From Darksidea phi (Eukaryota > Ascomycota > Dothideomycetes > Pleosporales > Lentitheciaceae), in assembly GCA_030770425.1 (NCBI GenBank), contig JASJFT010000050.1, positions 184,484-248,483 on the forward strand: 64,000 nucleotides of DNA, in the 5' to 3' direction. This document shows positions 44,924-56,514 of this stretch, one piece after another (within the stretch, counting starts at the first letter, position 1; every line of letters starts with the position of its first letter). The position numbers were made by a program, and so were the translations under genes. Below the pieces are notes generated by a model that did no database searches, was not told the DNA's origin, and was given only the letters and a program-made list of their open reading frames with translations.

Positions 44924-47374
44924 CTAATGACTGATATACTGAAACACGGCGCTGACATCCTTCTCACTTGTCTCCTGCCTCAACAACAAGTCTTGGATCT
45001 TGCCCAGAGGGCCCGTCTCCCCATCGTTCACAAAATGATTCCACGTGCTCGTGTCACCGTAAAGCATAGCAGGCGCCTTGAGAACCTGGCGTCCATCTTC
45101 CTTCCGACAGCGCTTACATTTGAACGTATCGTGCGTATCGCTCGTTGTATTGTCCCTGTACTGGAAGAGTTCTCTAAGAGAGTCGAGAGAGAAGTGACGC
45201 TCAACATCCTCGGCGCTGTCGACGACGCATGATGACAGTGACTGTTTGTGCGATTGGCGCTGAAAGACCTTTTCCTCAATGGTACCGGTGGTGATGAAGC
45301 GATATACAAAACAATCTTTCTTTTGGCCGTCGCGCCATACACGAGCGAGAGCTTGCTGGTCGGCAGCGGGATTCCAGTCTGGATCGAAGAGGACGAGTCT
45401 GTTTGCGCCTATAAGATTAAGACCACAGCCACCAGCCTTGGAAGAGAGCAAGAAAACGAACTCGGCCCCGTCAGGGTCATTGAATTTGTCGACTAGCTTT
45501 TGGCGCTTAGATACGTTCATCGTACCGTCAAGACGCAGAGAGCCGTAGCCACGGGCACGGCAGAGTGCGGCAAAGACGTCGAGGGTCTGCGTGTAGTTCG
45601 AAATGAGGACGATTTTGTCATTTGTGTCGGCACGGATGCGGGCAAGCATGCGGTCCAAGACGAGCATTTTACCAGAGTACCAGACTTTTACATCCCTATC
45701 TCTCCCTCTAGCATCCTTGGGAACGAAGTCTTCGGGGAAAAATTCCTCGCAGCCTGGCAGATCTGAGGGTAGCTCGAGGAGATCCGGATGGTTACACAGT
45801 TTCTTGAGCATTCCAATAGCTTTGAGGGGTTGGGATCCTTTGCCGCGAAGCAGAGACTTGATCTCCGGAGACTGGATAAAATGGTTGTACAGGCCCTTCT
45901 GGAAAGGAGCGAGATTGCAGAAGACAACGTGCTCGTATTTGACTGGGAGATACTTGGAGAGAATGTCGTTTGTGCGACGGATGATGAATTTGTTGACGAG
46001 AGCGAGGAGCTCCCGAAGGCGTTCATCACCTTTCTTACGGTCCTCGTCTGTACCGTCCGCGTCGCGACCTCGTAGGATAGGAATCTCGTATTGCTTGCGG
46101 AACTCCATCCTTGTTCCGAGATAGTTGGGGTTGGCAAAGTTGAGCAGGGAGAAGTATTCTGAGAGGTCATTCTGGATGGGTGTACCGGAGAGGATAACTC
46201 GCTTTTGCACGTTTAGCCCATTGAGCGCAGTGAACGTCTGACTTTCGCCATTCTTCAATCGATGTCCTTCGTCGCAGAGCAGAAGACCGATCGGTGTCTG
46301 AGCCAGCTCTCCCACATTGAGACGGAGTGTTTCGTAGGAAACAATCAACACAGGTCTGACCACGGCCCGCCCAGAAGCAATGCACCATTGCCGTATCTGT
46401 TGGACAAGCTCCTCTTTAGACGCCTTGCCGTCAATGGCGAAAGGAGTGATCGCATCCGGGCCCAACCATTTTACGAGTTCGTTTGCCCAATTTCGCACCA
46501 GACTAGACGGACACGCGATTACACATTTCTGGATGGTGCCTTTTCCGGCATCAGGCGATTGCTTTAGCAGCGTCCACATCAGCGTAATGCACTGCAATGT
46601 CTTGCCGAGACCCATCTCGTCCGCCATGATACAGCCGTTCGCTTTCGGATCGATTAAGCCAGTTGTCGCGCGATAGAGAAACTTGACACCTTCGACCTGA
46701 TGTGGACGAAGAACCTTAGCTAGTCTTGGATCTATTACCACCGGCACCCTCGGCCGTTCCCCGTCAACCTTCTTCTTCAAGCCCAAAATATCTGCGAGAC
46801 TCTTGTGTACAATTGGAACGTCTAGCTCCTTCTTTTCCTCTTGACTCAGCTTGGGCTCTACGTCTGCCTTCGGCACTGGCTTATCGTCGACTGTGGGGTC
46901 ATATAATACAATTGCGAACTCTCCGCTGGGGTCATGTAGCGGCCGCGCGACGAAGACTCTTCCTTGCCGTAGTCCGAGCAGTGGTGGCGGCCTGAACTGA
47001 TTGTATCCTCCAGCCTCTTTATTTTTTAGCGGAACGATGAATTTGGCCTTGAAAGCGCTGTCCTTATCCTTTGGCTTAAAAACTGGGAAACGGTTTACAT
47101 CCCGAGTGGCGAGGGCTAAGCGGTCGTCGTTTGAGTATGGCTTGTCACCTTCTTCGTTCTCGCCGTCTGCGCCAGCATAATTGACCTTGCGTCTCTTCCT
47201 CGCAGGTTTGTCGGTCGTGCGTGTCGAGGTTGCGGAGCCGGGACACTTGAAAGGCCTGTGTAGGCGATCGGCTGAAGTAGGTGTGCCGCCGTGCAGTCTT
47301 GCCGGCGTAGCGGAAAGAGCGCCTTTTTCGCCTGTTGTGAGTGTCTTTCGTCGGTGCCTGTCCCGAGTGAGCAT
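44924..47374 (-). CDS. RAD54: DNA repair and recombination ATPase Rad54
   Basis: Single exon, 816 residues, close to Rad54 of other ascomycetes. After a disordered basic N-terminus (RPFKCPGS, ARKRRKVNYA) come the Rad54 signature LRPHQVEGVKFLYRATTGL, Walker A in CIMADEMGLGKTLQCI, the DEGH box in LLLCDEGHRLKN, ILSGTPIQNDLSEYFSLLNF, KFIIRRTNDILSKYLPVKYE, KLCNHPDLL, and helicase motifs V-VI in FLLSSKAGGCGLNLIGANRL and QALARVWRDGQKKDCFVYRF. The C-terminus contains a Cys cluster (FKCKRCRK). It is a nuclear Swi2/Snf2 translocase that works with Rad51 in homologous recombination. The start used is the Met at 47374; a GTGAGT at about 47411 followed by GACAG at about 47359 hints at an upstream coding exon, which I could not make frame-consistent. 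Two ACGCGT boxes lie within 125 bases upstream. Confidence 0.96.
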   Translation of the reverse strand: MLTRDRHRRKTLTTGEKGALSATPARLHGGTPTSADRLHRPFKCPGSATSTRTTDKPARKRRKVNYAGADGENEEGDKPYSNDDRLALATRDVNRFPVFKPKDKDSAFKAKFIVPLKNKEAGGYNQFRPPPLLGLRQGRVFVARPLHDPSGEFAIVLYDPTVDDKPVPKADVEPKLSQEEKKELDVPIVHKSLADILGLKKKVDGERPRVPVVIDPRLAKVLRPHQVEGVKFLYRATTGLIDPKANGCIMADEMGLGKTLQCITLMWTLLKQSPDAGKGTIQKCVIACPSSLVRNWANELVKWLGPDAITPFAIDGKASKEELVQQIRQWCIASGRAVVRPVLIVSYETLRLNVGELAQTPIGLLLCDEGHRLKNGESQTFTALNGLNVQKRVILSGTPIQNDLSEYFSLLNFANPNYLGTRMEFRKQYEIPILRGRDADGTDEDRKKGDERLRELLALVNKFIIRRTNDILSKYLPVKYEHVVFCNLAPFQKGLYNHFIQSPEIKSLLRGKGSQPLKAIGMLKKLCNHPDLLELPSDLPGCEEFFPEDFVPKDARGRDRDVKVWYSGKMLVLDRMLARIRADTNDKIVLISNYTQTLDVFAALCRARGYGSLRLDGTMNVSKRQKLVDKFNDPDGAEFVFLLSSKAGGCGLNLIGANRLVLFDPDWNPAADQQALARVWRDGQKKDCFVYRFITTGTIEEKVFQRQSHKQSLSSCVVDSAEDVERHFSLDSLRELFQYRDNTTSDTHDTFKCKRCRKEDGRQVLKAPAMLYGDTSTWNHFVNDGETGPLGKIQDLLLRQETSEKDVSAVFQYISH

Positions 47375-47459
47375 TGCGGGTTACGATCGAGAGTTGGGGT
47401 TGGTCACTCACATTTGGACGTATATGGATGGTGGATGGGAGGAGGGATGCGGCGAGCCG

Positions 47460-47498
47460 ACGCGTTCGAGAATCCACTGTTGAGGCACCGCGACGCGT
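47460..47498. promoter_or_regulatory. Paired MluI cell-cycle boxes upstream of RAD54
   Basis: ACGCGT occurs at 47460-47465 and 47493-47498 (the second within GACGCGTCGG), 86 and 119 bases upstream of the RAD54 start. This is the binding core of MBF, which drives G1/S transcription of replication and repair genes in yeasts. Pairing and position are seen; function is inferred. Confidence 0.5.
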
Positions 47499-47955
47499 CG
47501 GCACGTGCGCACTAGGCTGCCCTGCTCATCAATAATCAATTCTTAGCACCCACGTGCAGCATATTGTACACGATCTCCGCCTTAACGGTGGAGAGCAGAA
47601 AGAGGTCGCTCAATTGCAAAAAGGCTACTTGCCAAGTAGCTTTAGATGCTATGGTCATGGAATAAGACATAATAAAACAAATTCGCAGGCTGCACACTGT
47701 TCCGAATGTTCGTGCAAATAGTCCCCTCCATGTATAGATACAAGTTTTGTACAACAGTATACAGGCAGAAAATAACGCTACCGCTGGAGCTTTTGGTTCG
47801 CCAATCTCCTACAATGCAAAATCCACTCCTCCGTGATGCAATGCTATGCGAGGTGTTTTGGGTCCTCAGCGTCTCCTGTCCCACGTCGAGCCCTCCATCT
47901 CTTCAACTCGCTCATTCTTCCTCCTCGCCATCCCGCATGATTCCACCCGTACCCA
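47499..47955. other. Intergenic region
   Basis: 457 bases between RAD54's promoter and the 3' end of the mitochondrial L11 gene. No gene seen. Confidence 0.5.
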
Positions 47956-48688
47956 TCAAGGCACAACAACCACCCCCAGGCTCCCCGCCTGCCCAACCAC
48001 GCTTCTGACCAACCCCTCGAGGGCCAGCCCCCTCAACCTCGTCTCTGATTGTTTTATCTTCGCAATCTCATAGACATGCTTCAAGCTCACCGTTCCCACC
48101 GTACCCTTGACCGCATTACCAGCCGTCGGCGAACTCGTACTCGTCTTGCCCTTCGCTCCATCATGGTTGTTCAGAGGACCAGGCACATTTCCAGCGCCAC
48201 GTATCTTGGACTTTATAAGGGGCGCGCCGGCGGCGGTGAGGAGGAGGGTCGCTGTAGGTGGTGTGCGGACGGAGAAGTGGAAGGAGCGGTCGGGGCGGAC
48301 GGTTATGAGGCACGGGACAGGGGTGCCGGGAATGTAGGATGCAGTGCGGGCGTTGAACTCCTGCATGCATGTTAGTCTGTGTGATGGTTGCTAAGATGAT
48401 GCTGTGGAGGAGATTTGGAAAGGTATGCGCGCAACGAGGGTAGTCTTCCCAAGCTCCAAACCACCCCTGATGCTCGCGCGACTGTACCCATACATTTCAA
48501 TCTGTTCCGCTGTATGCCGTCTTTTGCAGGCACGCGCTTCCAAGCGCAGATGAACTTACTTTGCAAAAATCCATGCTCTTCACACCCTTACTACCCAGCG
48601 CAGGGCCAACGGGCGGCGATGGCGATGCTTGTCCCGCACCCACTATCAGCTTAACGATCTGGTCTTTTGCTAGCGCTTTCTTTGCCAT
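47956..48688 (-). CDS. MRPL19: Mitochondrial large-subunit ribosomal protein L11 (uL11m)
   Basis: Two exons: 48688-48560 and 48360-47956, with a 199-nt intron (GTAAGT to GCAG), phase 0; 177 residues. Exon 1 codes [20 protein letters not shown] then [20 protein letters not shown] then FCK, the highly conserved L11 N-terminal domain with the PPVGPALG loop. Exon 2 continues [20 protein letters not shown], the [13 protein letters not shown] segment and the C-terminal RNA-binding domain [19 protein letters not shown], with [20 protein letters not shown] near the end. The insert [20 protein letters not shown] enlarges the linker compared with bacterial L11. It forms part of the GTPase-associated centre of the mitoribosome. 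The gene sits head-to-tail behind RAD54 on the same strand. No obvious cleavable presequence, as for other mitochondrial L11 proteins. Confidence 0.95.
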
Positions 48689-50448
48689 TGTATGCTGTGC
48701 TGTGGTACTTTCAAGAATGCGACCGATTGACTCGGGGGTCCTTGCGGAGCAGAAACCGGGGCGGAACAACGATGATCCGTGCTCACGATATTGCCTGGAT
48801 TCGACATTTGAATGCTCCCTCTAAAATGTCACATGTTTTATACAGCCATAGAGGGTGCAAGTATCACGAGGATACCCAAGCATCCTATGTCTAACAGAAA
48901 ACCTGCATCTTTTGGTCGTTTCGTGGTTTGCTGCTACCGGGAGCCATTGTGAGTAGTGATATCCTACAGGTTGCTTATTAGGCATCGCATCCAGGCACAA
49001 GGTATATTTACAATAAGACCTGCTCATGTTCATCATTCGCATTGCACAGCCTGCTGAGCTGGGTAGAGTATTCGATATGGCGTAGCGCACTGTGAGACCA
49101 ACTACGCCAAGGTCTGACAAAGGCTGGTTTACTACATAGACAGTGGGCACCACGCAAGACTTGGATAATTCGGATTTCTCTCAACACTGGGAAATGAACG
49201 GTTCCTCGCAGATCCGAGATTAAGATGGTGCGGAGAAGACGCCATGTTTGATTGAAGGGGTCTGTGGCTGATTGATGAGATTAGGCTGTCGTGGCCTGAG
49301 GCTAGCACCGTGAGCGTTCACACGGTTGGTCGCAATGCAACTGTTGCTGGGTGAGACGGAAGCGGTAGCCAGACGACGAAAAGCCGAGAGGACCCGGTTT
49401 GCGCAGGCAGTAAGACATGTTTACGTGACGGGGAGATATTTCAAGACTCGGGCCGTCAAGCACAATTCTGCGCGGTATGCAGGGTGTGTGTCAGCGGGTC
49501 GGTGCGTCTATTTTTGCACAGCACAGCCACACGCCACAGCTCGTCGACCACAGGCCGCTGCCGATTGTTGCCACTACGGGCAGAGAAGCCGCCAGACGTG
49601 CTGCTCCCGATATTGAATCACACGCTTCTGGGGCCAAACAGGAGAAAGGGCAACGGCTTGCGGTCCTTGCAGCGTAGGACTGGGAGGTGCGCTCGGCGGA
49701 GGGCTCCACCGGACGCGGCGGTTGGCCAGCCTGTGCAGAGTCGCATTCCTCAGCTCTCAGCACGGCCAGTGGTGGCCGCGCACGCGCTTGCGGAGGCGCA
49801 CGTCTCGTGGCGGCTCCAGACAGTCTCGCGCACATAAAACGAACAAGTCGCTCGCCTCGCGCGCGACCTCTGTTGACATCGCTCGTCCCGTCTCCGGCAA
49901 CGATTTTCACGCCCGTTCTCGACCCCTTCGCGCCATCGATAGTCTGCCAGCAGGAAATCCTACCGATCTTTGTACCACCGGCCGACCAAAGCGCCGCGTG
50001 TCGCTCCACTTCTGTCGTCCCGTCTCCGGCGCCCCTGCACTGAAACCCTGACCGGCTTGGCAGCGCCCTGAACTTGCTCCGCCCTCACCCAGCCGTCGTC
50101 GCCAACTCCTTCAACTCACTCACGCGTGCTGAAACCCGCCTTTCTCCTTCTTTTGTCGCCTCTCGTTTGTCCCTCGTTTCACCCGCTTTCCTCTATCGTC
50201 GTCTTTCTGTTTGTCGTCATCGCCTTTTCCCACACTCTCGACTTCAACGACTTCGCCCGGCACGAGAAGGTTGACCCTGCGGCCCTATACCGTTTAATTC
50301 CCCGGTTTTTACTCTGTGCATCACCATCGTCTTCCAGTCGGCCTCACCAGGTCTACCTCTACCTACCCCATACCGCTCCGTGTCGCATACCGCCTTGCGC
50401 ATCGACTGACCCACCACCAAGACCGCCTCCGGGCGAAAACTGAGCATC
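48689..50448. other. 1.8-kb intergenic region with long CT-rich leader
   Basis: No supported gene. The right part (about 49850-50448) is C/T-rich and reads as promoter and leader of the FLC channel gene. GC-rich open frames on both strands at 49480-50050 overlap one another and are motif-free. Confidence 0.5.
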
Positions 50449-52761
50449 ATGAGGGCACACAGCACCTATTCCACAATGTTTGCACCTTTCATATTATTAG
50501 CGTCCGCACCGTTGGCTGCTCTGGCGGGAGACACCCTAAAAACCAACGGTTACAGCTCTTGCCAGGCCAACTCCGACATCACCGTAAATAAGCTGGACAT
50601 TGAGTTCGACAGGGATACCAAGAAGGTCAAATTCGATGTCTCTGGCGTCAGCCAAAAGGAGCAGAACGTCATGGCTGTGCTCATCGTAAACGCCTATGGA
50701 AAAGAGGTGTACCGGAGCGAATTCAATCCATGCGAAGACAAGACCAAGGTGGACCAACTGTGTCCAGGTGCGTGCCAGTGTTACCCGTGTTCGGTACGCA
50801 GAAGCTAATGTCATGCAGTCCCAGAGGGCAGTTTCGGTGCCGTAGGCGAGCAGAGCATCCCCGAATCGTACCTGTCGTCGATCCCGTCGATCGCATTCGC
50901 CGTTCCCGATCTTGACAGCCAGGCTACAATGCAGCTCAAGGCTCTCGAGGGAGGCCAACAGCTGGCTTGCATCACGTCCACGGTCAGCAATGGAAAGTCG
51001 CTCAACGTTCCCGGCGTGACATATGTTGCTGCTGGAATTGCAGCGGGTGCCCTGGCCCTCTCTGGACTTTCCGCGCTTGCCGGTGCTGGCCAAGCTGGCG
51101 CTCCCACCTCCAGCCCCACATTCGGCGAAGTCATGGGCTGGTTCCAGTCCATGGCCCTGAACGGAATGGTGAGCGCACCGTTGCCAGGTGTCTACCAGAG
51201 CTGGTCGAAGAATTTTGCTTTCAGCACAGGTTTGGTCTCGTGGGATGGCGCCCAAAGAACCATCGACAAGTTCCGTGAAAAGACCGGCGGCAATCTCACC
51301 GAGAACAATGTCGATTTCTTGCGCAACAACGCCACCCTCGTACATGTCGATCAAGGAATGAACGTGACGAAGCGTGGGCTGGAGTACGTGGCGCTTTGGG
51401 CACGCGACGGAACCGTCACGAATGTTAATGGAACCGAGCAATCCGCCGAAGAAGACAGCAAGATTATGCACTCGGTCAAGGGCATCCAGGGCTATGTTGA
51501 GGAACTCACTATCCCCAACGGCAACACGTTCATGACCGTCTTGCTCATATTCGCCATCGTCATCGCCGCCATCACCGTCGGCATCCTCCTCTTCAAGGTC
51601 ATCCTCGAATCCTGGGCTCTCTGCGGCAACTTTCCCAAGCGATTGACCAACTTCCGTAAGCGATACTGGTGGATTCTCGCAAAGACCATAACCAACTTGA
51701 TCCTCGTCCTTTACGGTATCTGGACGCTCTACTGCGTATATCAATTCAAGAACGGCGACTCATGGGCCGCTAAGCTTCTCGCCGGTCTCACCCTCGGCAT
51801 CTTTACGGGTATTCTTGTCTTCTTCACCTGGAAAATTTACAGCATTGCCCAAAAGTTTAAGAAGATGGAGGGCAATTCATCCGCTCTGTATGAAGACAAG
51901 GAAGTGTGGAGGAAGTACAGCATCTTCTACGAGAACTACAAGAAAAACTACTGGTGGATCTTTGTTCCCGTCATCATCTACATGTTCGCTCGAGGCTGCG
52001 TCATGGCGGGAGCAGATGGTCACGGCATGGCTCAAATCGCTGGTCAGCTCATCGTTGAGGCCATTCTCCTCGCTTTGCTTCTTTGGGCTCGTCCCTTCTC
52101 CCTCAAGTCTGGCAACTGGATCAACATCACCATCCAAGTTGTCCGCGTCCTGTCTGCCGTCTGTATCTTGGTTTTCGTCGAGGAGCTCGGAGTTGCCCAG
52201 ACCACCAAAACCGTTACTGGTCTCGTGCTGGTTGTCATGCAGGCAGTACTGACTGGTTTGTTGGCTGTTCTTATCGCCATTAACGCCATCGTTATTTGCT
52301 GCAAGGAAAACCCGCACCGCAAGAAGAGGAAGGAAGCTGGTAAGTCCAGGTGATTTACTCGGGTTGTCTGAAGTGAGCTAACAAATTATACAGAGAAAGC
52401 GCGCGATTTAGACAACCTCACTCCCCTGGACGCTCGCAACTCTCTCCTCATGGATCCTCAAGAATACAAGCGAAGCTCGATGCCCTCTGCCTTTGGGCCA
52501 CGCGGCTACGAGCCTGTCCCGCTCGCCGAACAGAACACAGCCTATAACGGCGCCCGCCCGTACCGCGATAATGAGCATCTTCTTGCCGATGCTGCGAGCT
52601 TTGCAGGGAGCCACGGCCGCAGCCCCAGCGGGGGACGAAGCCACAGCCCGCCAAATACAAGGGCACCGCGGTTACCATCCGTAGATCTCGGCAGCCAACA
52701 AACCGGATATACACAAGGCCCGTGGCAGCCGCAGGCGGGCTACCAAGGACATGCATACTAA
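50449..52761 (+). CDS. FLC-family TRP-like ion channel / flavin carrier protein
   Basis: Three exons: 50449-50767, 50819-52339 and 52394-52761; introns of 51 and 54 nt. 735 residues from MRAHSTYSTMFAP; a second Met at 50476 is also suitable for the signal peptide (FAPFILLASAPLAALAG). The N-terminal ML-like lipid-binding domain follows (GYSSCQANSDITVNKLDIEF, VLIVNAYGKEVYRSEFNPC, FAVPDLDSQATMQL). From about residue 190 there are multiple membrane helices of the fungal TRP domain (TYVAAGIAAGALALSG, FMTVLLIFAIVIAAITVGIL, LILVLYGIWTLYCVYQ, ITIQVVRVLSAVCILVFVEE). The cytosolic tail is Ser/Pro-rich and ends in GYQGHAY. FLC proteins influence FAD import into the ER, calcium and wall integrity in yeast; which applies here is unknown. 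A 402-codon open frame on the other strand is a composition artefact. Confidence 0.93.
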
Positions 52762-53886
52762 ACCTTGGACACAAATAATCAACCATGTACATTTTTCGCG
52801 AAGGGAGAAAGCTGAAGTTAAGTAGTAGGCGGAAGTGTATATTTTGCATTTGGATAGTTTGTAAAGCATCCGGCGGGCATAATCGGTCTTCATCTCTCGA
52901 TTAGCGTCTGCAACGTAACAGGAGAACAGCGAACTCCGATGATACGAAAGTCTTTCCTTGGTATTCTTTAGCCTCATAGACTTGAAGACAGAATTATTTG
53001 TAATTCACGATCGCGGCCAGGCTCCGCGCGCGGATAAGTTCGGGAAGTGGAGTAGGCTAGCATTGATCAAATAACATGGACATTTGAACCCTATGTGGTG
53101 ATTTGCATCCAACGTGTGATGAGACCGCCTCCTGACAGTTTCAATACCTGTAAAGGCTAGGTAGAGGAATACACCACGAAACAAGCCATCACACTAATTT
53201 GCTACGGCAAATGATCTAGCACGATAACGAATACCTGCTTTTATTGTGTCTCACTACTTTCTTTCCCGTTCGCCCGCAGCGATTCGTTGAGACTTCTAAC
53301 CCCTGAAGAGCAAAGTATTGCCCAGCGAGCCCAGTACATGGGCGCTACCGCTTGAGCACCTCGCCAATACGTCCGGGATCCGCTTTCTCCTCCTCCTCCT
53401 CTTCCGTGATTCGGCTTGCGTCCGTCTTCCCTGGTTATCTACGCCGTCGCTTGCTCCTCCTGCGTCAGGCGGGGCTATTTTGGGTAATCTCGCGATAAAG
53501 ATGGGCTGCCGGATGGCTGCAGATGGGCTTGGGGCTAAGAGCTGAGGAACGATAAGTGGGCTTTGTGGTGCTTGGTTTCTTGGTTGGTGGGAATAGATGT
53601 GTTGGTCCTTTTTTCTTCCTTTTCTTCTACTTTTGGGACTTGTGGGATTGGTTGTGAGGGAGGGTGTGCCTCGCGAAAGGTTTTTGACGGCTTGAGCTGT
53701 GGTTTTTTGAGGGACGAAAGTGTCACGCTCGTTTTGACAGCTCTTTTGGGCACACGAAAATATTCTTTTCAGCTTATTTCCCTCGCTTTTTACTTTAGAA
53801 TTTGCTATTATTTTTCCCGCTCCATCTTCCCTCGTTCCGCACTCGTTTGAAAGAGGTTCCAACGAACCGCTCAACTAACCCCAACG
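52762..53886. other. Intergenic region, promoter of the GH128 gene
   Basis: 1.1 kb without a supported gene. A 192-codon minus-strand frame (53874-53296) overlaps the purine/pyrimidine-biased promoter and looks low-complexity (KRRRRRKR, SRRKGRKK). The region 53380-53830 is T/C-rich on the plus strand, typical of a leader. Confidence 0.5.
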
Positions 53887-54880
53887 ATGCGATATACGCA
53901 CGCCGCTGCCTCAGCAGCCCTCTTCACCCTTACTACAGCAGCCTCATCGTCGTCAAAACGTGGCCTCTGCTACGTCCCCTCGGAACAGCATCCCAGCGAC
54001 GATGCCATCTGGACAACCACACCCGGCTCCGACCTAACATGGTACTACAACTACGAAGCCGAGCCCTCGGATGCCTACAGCAGCATCAAAGACCTCGAAT
54101 TCGTACCCATGCTATGGGGCGCCTCCGACACGGACCAAGGAACGCCCTTCCTAGACTCGGTCAAGAGGCAGATGGGCGACGGCGCCAAAATCCAATACGT
54201 GCTCGGCTTCAACGAGCCCGACGGAACGCATAGCACCGGCGGTTCCAACGTTCCTGCGGACCTTGCGGCGTCGTCGTGGAAGAAACAGATTGAGCCGTTG
54301 AAGGAGATGGATGTCAAGTTGGGTGCGCCGGCCGTTACGGGATCGGACGATGGGTTTGCGTGGTTGGAGAATTGGTTCAAGGCTTGTGATGGGGGTTGTA
54401 ATCCGGAGTTCATCCCCGTGCATTGGTATGGCAGTTTCGAGGGCATGGCCAGTCACATTGGACGCGTTGTGGGACTGTATCCGAACTTGACCATTTGGGT
54501 TACCGAGTGGGGTTTTCCGAATCAGGAGTTGGAGGAAACGCAGTCGTTCTTTAATCAGTCGGTCGCTATGTTTGATCGGTGGGAGTAAGTGGCGCCCTAA
54601 TCTACTCTTTGCCATGCGTCCCGCAGGCACACTGGCTAACTTGACATACAGCAACATCACGCACTACTCATACTTTGGCGCCTTCCGCTCAGACGTCTCC
54701 AACGTGGGGCCCAATGCAGCAATGTTGACGGAGCAGGGCAAGCTGACCGACATCGGGTCGTGGTATCTAGGCGGCGCGGCTACTAACAACATCCCGCACA
54801 AGGGAGCAGCGGGCCAAGTTGCGACGTCTGGCTCGTGGAGTCTGGTCGTTCTTGCTGCGTGTGTTGTTGTGGTCTTGTAG
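53887..54880 (+). CDS. Secreted GH128 (Asl1-like) beta-glucanase-type protein, probably GPI-anchored
   Basis: Two exons: 53887-54584 and 54652-54880, with a 67-nt intron (GTAAGT, GCTAAC, ACAG); 308 residues. A signal peptide (MRYTHAAASAALFTLTTAAS) precedes a glycosyl-hydrolase catalytic core of the GH128/Asl1 family: KRGLCYVP, LTWYYNYEAEP, EFVPMLWGA, YVLGFNEPD with Glu110 as likely acid/base, LGAPAVTG, FIPVHWYG and WVTEWGF with Glu207 as likely nucleophile, then YSYFGAFRSDVSNVGPNAAM. The C-terminal SGSWSLVVLAACVVVVL fits a GPI signal. Family members act on beta-1,3-glucan, and S. pombe Asl1 is a cell-wall protein; wall remodelling is therefore the inferred role. The exon junction gives FDRWDNITHYSYF, typical of the family. 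Confidence 0.92.
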
Positions 54881-55296
54881 AAGGTTCCTGGGAATTATTA
54901 ATAGAGGGCATAAGATGGCGTTCGGGATACTGGAGTGCAGTGTTGTTGAGTCGTCTTAGGGTACACCACAACGCATGTGTATAATGATCAGGATAAGAGT
55001 TGTAATCGAGGATGTTGATCTTCGGGGGCTGGGTGCCGTGGCTAGGATCGGACTTGGCCGATGCCTTCCGATTCAGGTTAGAAGATCGAAGCTATCATAT
55101 ATTAGGATAATCATTCGAAGGCATTCACATCCGATCCCGCGGTGTTCCATGCAGCTGACGGGCCGGGTTTGGGACCGTACTAGGGGAATAACGTGCTACG
55201 GTAAAGAGTGGTATAGCTTCTACTCGCCAGCGGATACCGCATGGAACGAGCAAATCGCAACTACAAATACAAGGATGTCCTCTAGCGCCTTCCACC
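54881..55296. other. Convergent intergenic region
   Basis: 3' flanks of the GH128 gene and the Cys-rich protein gene; no gene seen. Confidence 0.5.
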
Positions 55297-56514
55297 TCAG
55301 CACACATCCGGTGTAGAATGGTATCCGCTATCCCTACTCCTCACCCTCGTCAATGGCGCTAGCTCAGCGGTGAGCTTGTCACGATCTTCCAACTCGAAAT
55401 CGAACTCGCCGAGGGTTACTTCAGACGACGAAACGACGGGCTTCGGATCATCCCTGCTCTCCTCTTTTATTTCAGCTAGCTTAGAGGATGACTTGCTCAC
55501 TAGCTTTGTGCTCTTGCGGATGATGTCCTTGAGGGTGACGGGCACGAGAGATGGTGAACTAGAAGCGGGGGCCGAAGGGCTGTCAGAAGAGTGTTGAGAG
55601 AGGAGAGTCGGGTCGATGTTCATCATGATGGAGTCTCCGTCTTTGTCTTTTGGCAGCTCTGGGGCATCTGCCTCTTCGGTGACGCTGGCGAGTGGGGAGG
55701 AGGGAGGGACGTTCTTGCGTCTCGTAGCGCTCGCGACCAGTGCGCCCCAGAAGTCCGTCTTTTCCGTCTTCTTTTGTTTCTTGACCTCTTTACAGTTCTC
55801 GGGTTTCAAAATGCCCTCGAAGGTGGTAGATGGAGGGGGAGGAGGCAGTGGCGGCGTCGGACGCGTCTCAATGACAGGAAACTCGGTAGTGACTGGCGTA
55901 TGAACGCCAAACCGCTTTCCCCAGCGGCACTCAGAAGGATAGTCGCACGCGTTCCAGCAATCCTTTCTCGTCCCATTGGTCTGCGCACTGTCCATGCCCG
56001 ATTCTTCCGACATCGAAGACTCCGAAGCCGAAGAACTCTCATCATAGATCGAATCCCTTCTTCCACTCCTCCTCCATCGTCCCCACGTCTTCCACCCCTG
56101 GTAATCAAACTCACTCGCACACGCCCTATGTCTCTTTGCCCTTCCAGGTCTAAGTGGCTTCCGCCACGTCTTGACTGTTGTCGTGCCGGAGCAAAATTGA
56201 TGTCCATCATCGAGGCAACGACGTGTTACGCCGAGCGCGTATGTACGTCTGCATTGATGGCATTGCCAGAGCCATTGTAGGGGAGAGGGCGGGAGCGCCG
56301 AGGCATCGGGTGTTGGGTACGTCTTCGTACGATTTTGTGAGGGGAAGGAGCTTAGTGCTAGTGGAGTTCGTGGGGAGAAGGGAGAAGGGGGAATGGCGAG
56401 GTAGGAGGATTTGAAGGGCTCCGGGTGGATCTTGAGCTTTTGACTGTTTTTGGACTCTGTCATGGCGTTGGTCGTTGGATGCGATTCCTTATGTTCCTTG
56501 GTTTGAGGTGCCAA
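55297..56514 (-). CDS. Cys-rich fungal protein of unknown function
   Basis: Single exon, 405 residues. Two Met codons (residues 1 and 18) are possible starts. The N-terminal half has a conserved-looking metal-ligand pattern: WLWQCHQCRRTYALGVTRRC then LDDGHQFCSG (CxxC...C...H..C, about residues 82-108), a basic RKPLRPGRAKRHRACASEFD, YQGWKTWGRWRRSGRRDS, and NACDYPSECRWGKRFGVHTP (about 190-208). These suggest a small zinc-binding module. The rest is Ser/Pro- and Glu/Lys-rich and disordered, ending RDSGYHSTPDVC. As I recall it, this arrangement occurs in other ascomycete hypothetical proteins without experimental data. No membrane or secretion signal, so nuclear or cytosolic. Convergent with the GH128 gene. 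Confidence 0.72.
   Translation of the reverse strand: MAPQTKEHKESHPTTNAMTESKNSQKLKIHPEPFKSSYLAIPPSPFSPRTPLALSSFPSQNRTKTYPTPDASALPPSPLQWLWQCHQCRRTYALGVTRRCLDDGHQFCSGTTTVKTWRKPLRPGRAKRHRACASEFDYQGWKTWGRWRRSGRRDSIYDESSSASESSMSEESGMDSAQTNGTRKDCWNACDYPSECRWGKRFGVHTPVTTEFPVIETRPTPPLPPPPPSTTFEGILKPENCKEVKKQKKTEKTDFWGALVASATRRKNVPPSSPLASVTEEADAPELPKDKDGDSIMMNIDPTLLSQHSSDSPSAPASSSPSLVPVTLKDIIRKSTKLVSKSSSKLAEIKEESRDDPKPVVSSSEVTLGEFDFELEDRDKLTAELAPLTRVRSRDSGYHSTPDVC

Noticed and set aside
47374..47504. Extra 5' coding exon for RAD54
   Set aside because: GTGAGT and GACAG signals exist, but no upstream ATG frame joins in phase with the Rad54 frame.
50536..51744. 402-codon minus-strand ORF
   Set aside because: Complete antisense of the FLC channel exons; no motifs, and the plus strand is a clear membrane protein.
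53296..53874. 192-codon minus-strand ORF before the GH128 gene
   Set aside because: Lies in a strongly strand-biased promoter; low-complexity basic and Ser runs, no domain.
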